Source: a virus. From it: a stretch of 64,000 nucleotides of DNA. Below, piece by piece: positions 24,818-36,000 of the stretch; position 1 is the stretch's first letter; every line of letters starts with the position of its first letter. The stretch is taken from positions 25,717-89,716 of the IMG/VR virus record IMGVR_UViG_3300032241_002083. One strand, written 5' to 3'. The notes below the pieces were generated by a model. It saw only the letters and a program-made list of their open reading frames with translations, was not told where the DNA came from and did no database searches. The translations under genes were made by a program, and so were the position numbers.

Positions 24818-25516
24818 ATGAATAATTATATAGGAATAGATATAAGTATAAATAGCACTGCGGTTTATATAAATAGCAAAAAAGGAGAAACGATATTATC
24901 TTTTACTAACAAAAAGGATAATAATGTTTATATAAAAGGATTAGATAATTGTGGAGTCAAATTCTTTCACAATACTAGAGATGTATCAGAAAATTATTCT
25001 GAAAATGAGATATTAAAATTAATACATTATGCTAAAATTTCTGATTTATTTTTAGAAGAATTAAAGAAATATATTGATGTTAGTGAAAAAACATATTGTC
25101 AAATCGAAGGTTATTCATTTTCAAAAAACACAAGTTCTATTTTAGATATTGTTTCGTTATCCACTTTGATTAGAAGAAATTTATTAACTTTAAAAAATAT
25201 AGATATTACTATAATTTCCCCAAAATCTCTTAAATTAGAAACTTGTAAAATTTGTTATGAGCCAATAAATATTGGAAAAAAGAAACCAAAATATGATTAT
25301 AGAAATAATCAGGGAATTTCTGGTGGTTCGTTTAAAAAGCCAGAAATGTTCAGAGCAATGATTGAAGGTAATATAAGTTCTCCGATAATTTCTTTTTTAT
25401 TAAATTATAAAGATTTGATGGATAGAGATAAAATTCCAAATCCTATAGAGGATATAATAGATTGTATTTTTGCCGGTAAATTGAAAATTAAAGAAATAGA
25501 AAATGTTATTAGATAA
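24818..25516 (+). CDS. RuvC-like Holliday junction resolvase
   Basis: 232 residues. RNase H-fold acidic residues appear in the expected order: YIGIDISINSTAVYI (first Asp), TYCQIEGYSFSKN (Glu), and the C-terminal PIEDIIDCIFAG (paired Asp). A small CKICYEP element lies in the middle. It fits phage RuvC-like nucleases that resolve branched DNA before packaging. It is preceded by TTTTAATATATAA. The homing endonuclease gene downstream overlaps it by 14 nt. Confidence 0.8.
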   Translation: MNNYIGIDISINSTAVYINSKKGETILSFTNKKDNNVYIKGLDNCGVKFFHNTRDVSENYSENEILKLIHYAKISDLFLEELKKYIDVSEKTYCQIEGYSFSKNTSSILDIVSLSTLIRRNLLTLKNIDITIISPKSLKLETCKICYEPINIGKKKPKYDYRNNQGISGGSFKKPEMFRAMIEGNISSPIISFLLNYKDLMDRDKIPNPIEDIIDCIFAGKLKIKEIENVIR

Positions 25517-26690
25517 ATTTGTTGAGATAGAAGTAAAATCCTCAAGAATTATAGGTGAATTAAAAAAAATAGATTTATATGTAAAAATTGGTGAAATAAT
25601 ACAATTGGATATAAATAAATTATGGAAAAATTCGAACATAATGATTAATGTTAAATGCGATGTTTGTGATTTAAAAAAATCTATTTCTTATGCTTCTTAT
25701 AATAAAAATTATTTTAAGCATAAAATATATTGCTGTTCTAATAAATGTGCTGTTATTAAAAATAATTTAACTAAATTAGAAAAATATGGAGATAAAAATT
25801 ATACAAATCCAAATAAAGCAAAAGAAACAAAAGAAATAAAATATGGAAATAAAAATTATATTAACCATCAAAAAATAAAACAAACTAATATTAAAAGATA
25901 TGGAGATGAAAATTTTAATAATCGTGATAAATATAAAGAAACTTGTTTAGAAAAATATGGAGTTACTAATTCTTTTTTAATAGAAGAAGTTAAAGAAAAA
26001 ATAAAAAAAACAAATATTAAAAAATATGGAATTGAAGATGCAAGAAAATCAGAAATTATAAAGGATAAAAGAATTAAAACATTAATAGAAAAATATGGAG
26101 TTGATAATTATTCTAAAACAGAAGAATTTAAAGATAAAGTTATAAGAACATCCATTGAAAAATACGGAGTTGATAGTTTTAATAAATCACAAATAATGAA
26201 AGATAAAAAAATCGAATCTATGCTTAATAAATTTGGATATATATCAAATTCAATGACATATGAAAGTAAAGAGAAATTAAAAAAAACTAATTTAGAAAGA
26301 TATGGAGTTGATTATCCAATGCAGGTTGAAGAATTTTATTTAAAACAGCAAAAAAATTCATTTAAAATTAATTATTTAAATGGTATTCCATATCAAAGTT
26401 CTTATGAGAAACATTTTTTAGAATTTATGGAGCAAAATGGACTATTTAATGAAATAAAAAGAGGAAAATTTATTAAATATGAATATGAGAATAAAATAAA
26501 AATACATTATCCAGATTTTTTTATCGAAAAATTTAATTTAATAATTGAAATTAAATCAAGTTATTATTATAATAAATTTTTTGAAAAGAATAAAGCAAAA
26601 ATGGAAAAATGTATATCAGAAGGTTATAATTATTTATTTATTATAAATAAAAATTATGAAGTTTTAAAATACATATTATTTTATGGTTGA
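25503..26690 (+). CDS. Homing endonuclease-like protein with KYG repeats
   Basis: 395 residues. After a CDVC ... CCSNKC zinc-finger-like region come about eight repeats of ~25-30 residues built around T-x-x-K/R-Y-G-V/D (TNIKRYGDEN, TLIEKYGVDN, TSIEKYGVDS), then a PD-(D/E)XK-like core IHYPDFFIEKFNLIIEIKSSYYY. The design (DNA-binding repeats plus nuclease) matches phage free-standing homing endonucleases. It overlaps the resolvase gene and probably homes near it. Confidence 0.8.
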   Translation: MLLDKFVEIEVKSSRIIGELKKIDLYVKIGEIIQLDINKLWKNSNIMINVKCDVCDLKKSISYASYNKNYFKHKIYCCSNKCAVIKNNLTKLEKYGDKNYTNPNKAKETKEIKYGNKNYINHQKIKQTNIKRYGDENFNNRDKYKETCLEKYGVTNSFLIEEVKEKIKKTNIKKYGIEDARKSEIIKDKRIKTLIEKYGVDNYSKTEEFKDKVIRTSIEKYGVDSFNKSQIMKDKKIESMLNKFGYISNSMTYESKEKLKKTNLERYGVDYPMQVEEFYLKQQKNSFKINYLNGIPYQSSYEKHFLEFMEQNGLFNEIKRGKFIKYEYENKIKIHYPDFFIEKFNLIIEIKSSYYYNKFFEKNKAKMEKCISEGYNYLFIINKNYEVLKYILFYG

Positions 26691-26730
26691 TGATTGTAGC
26701 AACTATTATATATTTTTTAATATAAGGAAT

Positions 26731-27228
26731 ATGAAAAAAAGAAATAATTTAAGAAGATATATTACTAAGGTAATGCAAGAATCAAAAGAGGCAAAATCTA
26801 AAAAGTATGTAGATACTTTTAAGTATTGTAAATATACGCCTGAAATTTCTGAAAAATTCTATAAATTTTTAGATTTAAGTTTAAAAATGCCTTTTGAAAT
26901 TCAAAATGAAAAAGATAGTTTTATTTTGACGATTAATTTATCAGAATATGATGACTCAAAACAAAATAATAATAAATCTACAATCACATTATATGATGAT
27001 AATTTTATAACATTTTACATAACCAAAAATAATTTTAAAATAACTAAAAATCATATGGAAATTTGTGGCTATCAAGATCCAAATATATACGAACTTTATA
27101 AAATTAAATTTGAAGAAAATTATAAAAAGAAATCTGATGAATCATTCCACAAAACAATTAATGAAATTTTAGATATTATACCTCAAATCGGTAGAGAGTA
27201 TAAAATTGACGAAATACTAAAAGATTAA
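26731..27228 (+). CDS. Hypothetical protein
   Basis: 165 residues from ATG 26731 (MKKRNNLRRYITKVMQES); an upstream in-frame ATG overlaps the endonuclease. The N terminus is basic and helical, the middle is beta-like (SFILTINLSEYDD, STITLYDDNFITFYI), and the end is helical and acidic. Family not recognised. It stands 32 nt before the gp46-like gene and is probably cotranscribed with it. Confidence 0.6.
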   Translation: MKKRNNLRRYITKVMQESKEAKSKKYVDTFKYCKYTPEISEKFYKFLDLSLKMPFEIQNEKDSFILTINLSEYDDSKQNNNKSTITLYDDNFITFYITKNNFKITKNHMEICGYQDPNIYELYKIKFEENYKKKSDESFHKTINEILDIIPQIGREYKIDEILKD

Positions 27229-27260
27229 AACTTTTCGATTGATTTAAACTATCATGTAAT

Positions 27261-28949
27261 ATGATAATAAGCGAAATTACAATTAAAAATTTTAAATCCT
27301 TCGGCAATAATGAGCAAACTTTAAAACTTAATACTAATAAAGGTGAGTTAATACTTTTAGCCGGTTCAAATGGTAATGGCAAATCATCTTTGATAGAATC
27401 GTTTGAATATATTTTGTATGGAGCAGTCAAAAGTGGTAAAACTAAAAAATGGGCCACGCTTTCATCGCTTCCTAATAGAATTAATGGTGAATTATTAACA
27501 AAAATAGTTTTCACTTCTGGTGGAACAGAAGTGAAAATTGAAAGAGGTTATGATCCAGCCGTTCTTAAACTAACTGAAAATGGTGTTTTAAACGAAAGAG
27601 CCGGTAAAACTAATATAAATGATTTAATTGAGAAATATATTGGATTTGACGTTGAAACATTTAAATCTTTTATTTCTATGTCGGTTAATCATTTTAAAAA
27701 TTTTATTTCTCTTTCTAATGAGGAAAAACAAATTCTTTTAGATAAGTTATTTAATTTAGAGGTTATTAATCTTTTAAACTCTATATTGAAGGACTTAAAT
27801 AAATCAAATAAGAATTTAATTTTAAAGCATGAAACTGAAATTTCTACTCTGGAACAATCAATTAATTCAATTCGCCAATCTATACTGAAATCTTTAGAAA
27901 AAGAGCAAGAAGATATACAAGGTGAAATTGAGTCTATTAAACAATTAATGGAATCTCAAAAATCTAAATATGCTGAATTGAAAGAAAAGGTTGAAAAAAT
28001 TAAATTAAAAGATCAAGAATTAAAGCAGCAACTTGATAAAGAAAGAGAGGCACATATGTCAATTCAAAATGAATTAAGAAATACACAAAAAAGTATTGAT
28101 TTATATAATTCTGGTAAATGTCCTACCTGTCAAACTCCTTTTGATAGTGAGCATTTTGTTAGTTTATTAGAAACTTTGATTGAGAAGAAAAAATCATCAG
28201 AAGGAATTATGAATGAAATAGGTTCTAATATAAATGCTTTAAGAGAAAAACAAAAGAAATTAGGAAATATTTCAGAAGAAACTACAAAGTCGTTTAATGA
28301 TATAACATGGCTTTTAAAAAGTTATAAACAACAGATAGATAAATTACAATTAAAAGCAAATTCAAATGAAAAAACTTCTTCTTCGGTAGAAGAGTTTCAA
28401 AAAACTATTGATGAATTATTAGAAAAACAAACGGGAAGTAGAGAAACTTGCGATTTGTTTAAAGAAAAAGAAATTTATTATAAGGAATTGTCAAAAATAT
28501 TTTCTGATGAAGGAGTTAAAAAATCTATAATTTCTGGTATAATTAAACCAATTAATATATTTATTTCGGAAAATATAAAACATATGGGACTTCCATTTCA
28601 AGTTGAATTAGACGAAACATTTTCGGCAAAAATTAAACAATTCGGTATTGAAGTTGAACATGATTCATTAAGTTTAGGAGAAACAAAAAAATTAAATTTA
28701 TGTTTTTTGATGGCATATCTTAAATTGATAAGAACCAAGAAAAATGTTAATATTCTATTTTTGGATGAAGTATTTTCATCATTGGATATGGAAAGTATTG
28801 AATCAGTATTGTTTTTATTAAAAGATTTTTCAACTAATTATAATGTTAATATATTTGTAGTACACCATTCAATTATGAACCAAGAATGGTTTGATAGAAT
28901 AATTGAGATCAGAAAAAATGTGTTTTCCGAAATTATATATATAAAATAG
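27261..28949 (+). CDS. 46: gp46/SbcC/Rad50-like recombination ATPase
   Basis: 562 residues, the size of T4 gp46 (560). Order: IKNFKSFG, Walker A GSNGNGKSS at 35-43, a long coiled coil broken by the zinc hook CPTCQTPF near residues 286-293, ABC signature LSLGETKKL near 469, Walker B ILFLDEVFSSLD near 498, and the H-loop VVHHS. The partner nuclease (gp47/Mre11-like) is not in this window. With UvsX and the RuvC-like enzyme it provides end processing for recombination-dependent replication. Confidence 0.93.
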   Translation: MIISEITIKNFKSFGNNEQTLKLNTNKGELILLAGSNGNGKSSLIESFEYILYGAVKSGKTKKWATLSSLPNRINGELLTKIVFTSGGTEVKIERGYDPAVLKLTENGVLNERAGKTNINDLIEKYIGFDVETFKSFISMSVNHFKNFISLSNEEKQILLDKLFNLEVINLLNSILKDLNKSNKNLILKHETEISTLEQSINSIRQSILKSLEKEQEDIQGEIESIKQLMESQKSKYAELKEKVEKIKLKDQELKQQLDKEREAHMSIQNELRNTQKSIDLYNSGKCPTCQTPFDSEHFVSLLETLIEKKKSSEGIMNEIGSNINALREKQKKLGNISEETTKSFNDITWLLKSYKQQIDKLQLKANSNEKTSSSVEEFQKTIDELLEKQTGSRETCDLFKEKEIYYKELSKIFSDEGVKKSIISGIIKPINIFISENIKHMGLPFQVELDETFSAKIKQFGIEVEHDSLSLGETKKLNLCFLMAYLKLIRTKKNVNILFLDEVFSSLDMESIESVLFLLKDFSTNYNVNIFVVHHSIMNQEWFDRIIEIRKNVFSEIIYIK

Positions 28950-29025
28950 TATTTTTACAAATGGCTTATAAACATTAGGATTAAAAATGGATGTCCTAAA
29001 TATAAAGGATTAAATAAGTGAAAGT

Positions 29026-29109
29026 TGTTTAAAGAATAATATAAAACTTATAAGAATTCCATATATAGAAAAGAATATAGAAACGATATTAAAATATGTG
29101 GTTGGTTAA
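29026..29109 (+). pseudogene. C-terminal remnant of a homing endonuclease-like gene
   Basis: The frame encodes CLKNNIKLIRIPYIEKNIET followed by ILKYVV, similar to the C terminus of the endonuclease at 17099-18145 (INLIRIKYTEIDKIEEIL). Upstream, in-frame stops appear at once, so this looks like a decayed relic in the gap after the gp46-like gene. Bases 28950-29025 hold nothing else recognised. Confidence 0.4.
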
Positions 29110-29311
29110 TATTAAAAAGATGCCAGATGAATTTTTATTTTCATTAAAAGGAACTGCTGTGGTAAGATTATTCAAAACTTGTGGTTGGAGTCCTATAATT
29201 AATAGATTTGAAAAATGGTGTTGTGAAAATGATTATTGTTTTGAAAATTATTTTATAACACTCTCTGAATGGAGAAATAAACAAATAGATAAGATTTTAG
29301 AAGATGAATAA
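29096..29311 (+). CDS. Small protein of the C-terminal 'WRDxQIDxIL' family
   Basis: 71 residues ending FITLSEWRNKQIDKILEDE, the shared C-terminal motif. The N-terminal part is shorter than in the other members and begins in the endonuclease relic, so its 5' end may have been replaced. Its stop overlaps the DnaJ start, suggesting coupling. Confidence 0.6.
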   Translation: MWLVNIKKMPDEFLFSLKGTAVVRLFKTCGWSPIINRFEKWCCENDYCFENYFITLSEWRNKQIDKILEDE

Positions 29312-30032
29312 ATTAAAGAATTATTACGGTATATTAAATATAAACAATGCAGCAACCGCTAAACAAATAAAGTTAGCGTATTATGCTATTTCAAAAGAAA
29401 ATCATCCTGATAAAGGTGGTGATGAAGATATATTTAAAGAAATAACAGAGGCATATAAAATACTTTCAAATAAAGTTTCAAAGGAAGAATATGATAAAAA
29501 ATCTAAATTTGGTGCTAACTACGATGAAACATTAGAAATTTATGATTTTAAATTTAGTAATCAGACAGCGGAATATAAGAGAGATAATGAAATGTATCAT
29601 GATTGGAAGGATAAAGAAGAATTAACTATTATTCTTTATATTGATGATACATTTAATGGTTCTATTGAATATGAAAGATGGGTCCTTTGTAAAAAATGTG
29701 GTGGTTGTGGTAAAGATACAGAATCAAAAATTCAAATAAAAGGTCCAGACGGCACTATTAAATATTTCGATGCTTCTGAAGGTTGTGATTTTTGCGATGG
29801 GACTGGTAAATGGGGTGATAAAGATTGTTTCTTTTGTTTTGGTGCAGGTAAAATAAATGGTAAAGATTGTGACGCTTGTCAAGGTTCTAAAAGAATTAAA
29901 GGAAAACAAAAATTAACAGGTATTAAAATGAAACCAAATGATAAAGATCATAAAGTTGAATTTATGGGTCATGTATCAAAAGATATTCCTGGTAAGGTAG
30001 GACACCTTTGGTTAGTTAGAAAATCAAATTAA
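29304..30032 (+). CDS. dnaJ: DnaJ-like co-chaperone
   Basis: 242 residues. J domain at the N terminus with the essential HPD (ENHPDKGGDED) and AYKILS; then four CxxCxGxG-type zinc-binding repeats (CKKCGGCGKD, CDFCDGTGKW, CFFCFGAGK, CDACQGSKR). The protein is shorter than cellular DnaJ because most of the C-terminal substrate domains is missing. It should stimulate host DnaK, perhaps for folding giant tail proteins. It is convergent with the 2330-residue structural gene and overlaps its 3' end by 4 nt. Confidence 0.9.
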   Translation: MNKLKNYYGILNINNAATAKQIKLAYYAISKENHPDKGGDEDIFKEITEAYKILSNKVSKEEYDKKSKFGANYDETLEIYDFKFSNQTAEYKRDNEMYHDWKDKEELTIILYIDDTFNGSIEYERWVLCKKCGGCGKDTESKIQIKGPDGTIKYFDASEGCDFCDGTGKWGDKDCFFCFGAGKINGKDCDACQGSKRIKGKQKLTGIKMKPNDKDHKVEFMGHVSKDIPGKVGHLWLVRKSN

Positions 30033-33000
30033 AAAGATCTTAAACTTGGTGTAGTTTCAACAGATGATGCTAATGGTAGTGTATAGCCAGTGAATATAGC
30101 AGGACTATAAAAACTTCCAGTATAACCAATTTCTGTTGGATTAATTGATAAAACTACATTTCCAATATAATTAAAATTTGCATTAGTATAATCAATATAG
30201 GGAGCATAAGCGATATAAGATGGATATATTGTTTGTGATATATCCGATTCTGTTGCGTATTCAAAGAATGGAATCATATCTGTTTCATAGAATGAAAGAT
30301 TATTTATGCTAATTTGTGAATTAGTTCCGACTAAGAATAAATTTAATTGTTGTTTATTATAGAACCATTCAGTTTTAATAAGATTTGTGGTTAAAGCATG
30401 ATTAAAATTCGTTGAATCATAAATATTACCAAAAACTAAATTGGAAGCTGTATATGTAGTTAAATTCATAGATATTTGGTAATATCTATTTTGAGTCGTG
30501 CTAATATCGATATTATCAATTACAATACCATTATATCCTGAGAATGTAATTGATAGTATGTCAGAAGTATCATAAGTAACATTAGAAGTTATATGAGTTA
30601 TTCCACCTAAAAGATTACTAAATGTCCATCCATTATTTAACAATGAATTTAAACCAAGATTTGTAATATCACTGCTGGCTGGACTATCAAAATTTCCACT
30701 ATTTGGAATCAAATTTCCATATATTGTTGAAGAATATCCTAGTGAATAATTATTTGTATTAGTTGTGATAGAATCTTTAAAATAAGAATTACTGCTTAAT
30801 ATATCGAAAGTTGGAGAGCCATATAAATTTTTTCGATTCTGGTAATAACTATATGTTCCAATTGGTGATGTTTCATAAATCGTAGTTTTTGTATTTATAT
30901 TAACCTGTGATGTAGTTTGATAATTTACATCAATCCAAGAAAGATATAATGAAGAAGTTCCAGTTCCGATATTCTCATCTTTAAATATGAAATTTTGGAC
31001 TAAACCGGTATCATATGTTACTGATGTTGCATATTTTAAATTAGAGGCTGTTGCAATACTGCTAATAAAATGTCCTCCGTCAAAAATTCCATCTATTAAA
31101 TGAGAATCTTTCATTTCTGTAATATATGGGAAACCTTTAAATAACCCATAATTCCATATACCACTAAAATAACCAGATAAAAATGCTCCCGACAACCAAA
31201 CATTTTTACTTAAATAAATTAAATGATTTGGCGAATCTTTCGTAATGTAATTAATTGGAGTAGTTAAAATATATTCTAATACTATATTATCATATGGATT
31301 AGTTGTATCAACATAAACTACCTTAAATTTATCTCTTAGAATTATTCTTTGATTATTAATATCTAAACCAACAACATTTCCAACACTTACATAATCACCT
31401 ATATTAAAAATTGGTAAAGCACTGTCATTTAAAAATTGTAATTGTATTCTATGTGTTACAGAATCTACTCTAATATAAGAACCACCTAAATATAAATCAC
31501 AAAGTGTTAAAGTTGAATCATTTCTCCAACCATTATTCCAAACACCATTTTCCCATATTCCACTATAAAATTGTCCATTTCCGAACATAACTGGTATATT
31601 CCAGGGTGTTTCTGGAATTATATTTGATGGTAAAGAAATTGTTGCTGACAGTGTAATTGAACTACTGGAACCCCATATATTATATTGTGTATTGTTTAAA
31701 TTTTTGTTATAATTTATTTTTGATTCTATAACTTGAGCTGATAAAATAACAACTTCTTCAATATAAGGATTTAGTGGTGCGGTTCTGTAAATACTAAAAG
31801 ATTTATTTGTTCCACTAGCCCAATATGCAATATCTTCTGCAGTATAATTTAGTGTTATTGTAAATGAGCCTATTCCACATAAAGTAGTTGATGACGTATA
31901 ACCAACATTTACAACAACTCCAACCGGCGAAATATGCGGAATAATAGGTGAAATAGGATGAGTTGTTGATATACCAGGCGCATAAGGATAATCTATATAT
32001 CCAGTTATGATTATAGTATAACTAGATGAATAATCTGTAAAAATATCTTTTGTTCCTATGCTATTGAGAGCATAAAGGGTTGATGTGCTAGAATATGTAT
32101 ATGTTAATTGATAATTAGGTTGGGATATTGTTTCGCCTATCCAATTATAAGTATAACTACCACCAATAGAGGTTTCGTGCCAGTAATGTTTATTATAATT
32201 TGATTTCCAATTCCAAAGTAATCCAGAATGAGTCCAACCAAATCCAGAAGGACTCATGTTAGGATTTACAATCATTTCAACAGAGCTTCCCGTGAATATA
32301 TTTAGTATATGTATAGATGTTTCATTTGTCCAATTAGCAATGTTGTAAATTACATATTTAGCTTCTGGATTAGTTATAATCATACTGTCTGTGTCAATAG
32401 AATTTACATCATAATTTGTTCCAAACCAATTACCATTTCTCCATAAACCAGACTGCCAGTAAATATTTTCAGCAGTTCCATATAACCAAGTTCCATTTAA
32501 CCAAATACCACCTAACATGTATCCTCCATTAAATATACCATTTTGCCATTGAGAAATATAAAATGTGCTATTATTTAATTTACCATTTAACCAAATACAA
32601 GAATTGTTGAAGTTAAAATTAAAATTATTTGAATTAGTAGAACCTGATAAACTTTGGTCTATAAATGGATTAAATGCACTATTATTAAATTGTCCATCTT
32701 CAAATGTTCCATTTAACCAAGCACTATTATTTATAATACCTGATGAATTTGAGAAAGTTCCTCCAAGCCATAGCATGTTTTGAAAAGTTACATTTTTACT
32801 AATAATTTTAGTATCATTATATCTAGGCACAACAGGATAAACTCTTTGACTTGGATCTCCTAAATGTGTTTCAGTTACTACAAAGCCATCTAACCAAATA
32901 CCATAATAATTATTATTTGTAAATGAATTTACAAAATTAGATTCATTTTTATAAACTGAAAATGTAGCACTACCATTAAATATACCATTAGTAAATATTC

Positions 33001-36000
33001 CCGAATACCAAATTTTACCATTAAAAATACCACCATTAAAAGTTCCGTTATACCATGTTGAATTAGTGATAAATATTTGGTTACCAAATTGTCCACCATT
33101 AAATATACCATTTTCCCAAGAGCAATTTTGTTGTAATATATATGTATCTGTTGATATTATACTTATAGTAAATCCTGTGCCAAAACTTGATGAATTTGGT
33201 ATAGTTGGATAATTGCCTATTGTATAACTGGTGCCTTTATATAGTATTGTATAAGATGAAATATGATTTACTGATGTAGGATATAATATTGTATTAGCTA
33301 TATTAGAATATGTATATCCACTTCCAAAATTAGATAACGTAACTCCTGTAACATTTCCTAAATATCCAACAGATGTTACGATTCCAGAAGCTGTGCCACC
33401 ACTTATAGTAAAAGAATCACCCACTATATAGTTTGAACCAGGATCTGATATTATAATATTTGTTATAGGACCCTCATAGCCACTATATATTAATGTTGAA
33501 TATGTTGCAGAAGCTGAGAAACCAGAACCAAAATTTGTAAAATTAATTGAAGAAACACTTCCTCCTGGTGTGACATTTATTATGCCTGTAGCATAAGATG
33601 TGCCACTAAAATTAGGAACATAAATAATTTCAGATGCAGTATAACCATTACCTCCATGCCAAATTGAATAAGAAGCTATACTATATGTTGCATCAGAACT
33701 TACGCTGCCAACTAATAATACTAAACCATTACCAGAAATATTACCAACAGAATCTATTAATAAAGTTAAACCAGAACCAGTACTTATCGAATTAATAATT
33801 CCGTAAGCGTCATCATTTCCTCCATATATACTAAAAGTATCACCAATTGAAAATCCATAACCTGGATAGAGAGCAGTTGTGGAATAATGTGAAATATTAC
33901 TAGAAGTATAACCATATATTGATAAAAATTTTCCATTGTTAAATACACCATCTTTCCATTTAGCAAATCCATCAAAAATTCCACCATTAAAAGAGCCTTT
34001 ATACCAAATTGATTCTGATGTATTTCCAAAACTTGTAAATTGTCCATCGTTAAATTGCCCTTGAAACCAATAAACATTTGAATTTCCACCAATAATTGCA
34101 TTTTCAACTATACCGTTATAGAAATATGTTTGAGTTGCTCCAAATGAAAGATTTAGTAAATTTCCCATTGTGGTTGTTGATTTTGGTGAGTTTTTTAATC
34201 CTAAAATACCATTATTCCAAATGCCTCCAAGCCAATTAGAATAATATAATCTACCATTATTGAATGTTCCATCTATCCAAATTGAGTTATAAAATTGCCC
34301 AGAATTAAATTGCCCATAATTCCAAGAACGGAAATATCCAACTGCTATATTATCAAAAGATAATAAGGAAGCAGTTAAACTATTCGAATTTATGAAATAT
34401 CCATTATTAAATAACCCATTTAACCAGTAGCTATTATTAAAAACTCCATTTGAAAAAGTTTGTGAAGAAAATAGACTATTATATGATATAGCATTATTCC
34501 AATTAGTATTTAATACATGTGATTTGTAAATATAACCACTGTTATATTGATTATTATCATCTTTTAACAAAGTGTTAATGAATCTTAGTTGGTTTATATT
34601 TAATAAATTAAGATTTTGATCTGTAGTGTCAAAATTGCTATTATAAATTGTTGAATTTATAATTAAAGGAGTTTTAAATAAACCAGATTCGATTATTGAA
34701 TTTTTTATTATCAATCTATTTACACTTATATAATTAGGTTGAAAGTTACTAATTGAAAATGTTCCTCCATATGTTAAGCCTAATATGTTGTTAGTTACTT
34801 CTGTGACGTATAATTGTCTCCAAGTTGAAATTGTAGTGATGCTATCAACTTTAAATGTTCCAAAAAAAGAAGTTACATTATTAAAAGGGTCTGTATAATC
34901 AATGCCATTTATCCAAATATAGTCGCCTATATTAAAAGTATCATATTGATTATATACATTATTACTAATTTTTATATTCATTGAATTAGTAACACCATAT
35001 ATAAGCGATAACCCCAAATTGCTACCATTAATTAAAATTTTCGAAGAATTATCGTTAATATAACTACCACTTTCCCAAGTTGTGTCTGTTATTATTCCAC
35101 TTTTAAAATCAGAAATGCATAATGTTGTATTTGTAAATAGACTATTTACATTATCAATTGTTAGAACAGAAGCGGTGGCATAGATAGGATAAGTTCCATT
35201 ATTATACCAATAAATTGCACTACCCAAATCAATATCAATAGAAGCCATTGGTGTTGAATATGCGACCCATTGAGTTGTAAATGATGAATTAATATAACTG
35301 CTATAAATATTTTCATTAGCATTTTTTGTTGATACAATTATAGTATCTGAACTTAAATCAAAATTATTAAAATAATCTAGAATATATTTATTTTCAAGAT
35401 TTAACCAAACTTTATTTTCGTCATTAAATGAAGATAAATAAAATTGTTTATTCATTGATTTAATGTAAAACGTTTCAAAATCTTCCAATCTCAATAAATC
35501 TGTATCAGATATAAAAAGTTTTAAAACACCTCTATTTGAACCACTTATATTATATGACCATAAATCTGCTTTTAAAATATTTATTCCATTATCAGAATTA
35601 TATGTGCCTGTTGAAACACTATTATAAATTTGATTAGAAGACAATCTGTTATTTATAAGTTGTGAGTTTATTATATTCGAATCAAATATTTTTGAATTAC
35701 TTAATAGGGTTGTATTTATATCACATCTTTGAAAATAACCATTAATAGAAGTTATAGAATAAGAGAAACTCAAACCATAATAAACATCAATTGTATTTAC
35801 ACCATAATTTGTTAAACCTAAATTGCAATTTATAAAATTGCCATTATTTATATTTATTTCATAAATATCAGAATCTATTATATAGTTAAACCCATTTCCC
35901 TTGTTATTTGTAAAATCTGTTGATTGAACTGGCTTTCCATTATCATCTATTTTAGCATAATAATTTTCAGTTTTTTGATTTATTCTTGAATAAGCAGGAT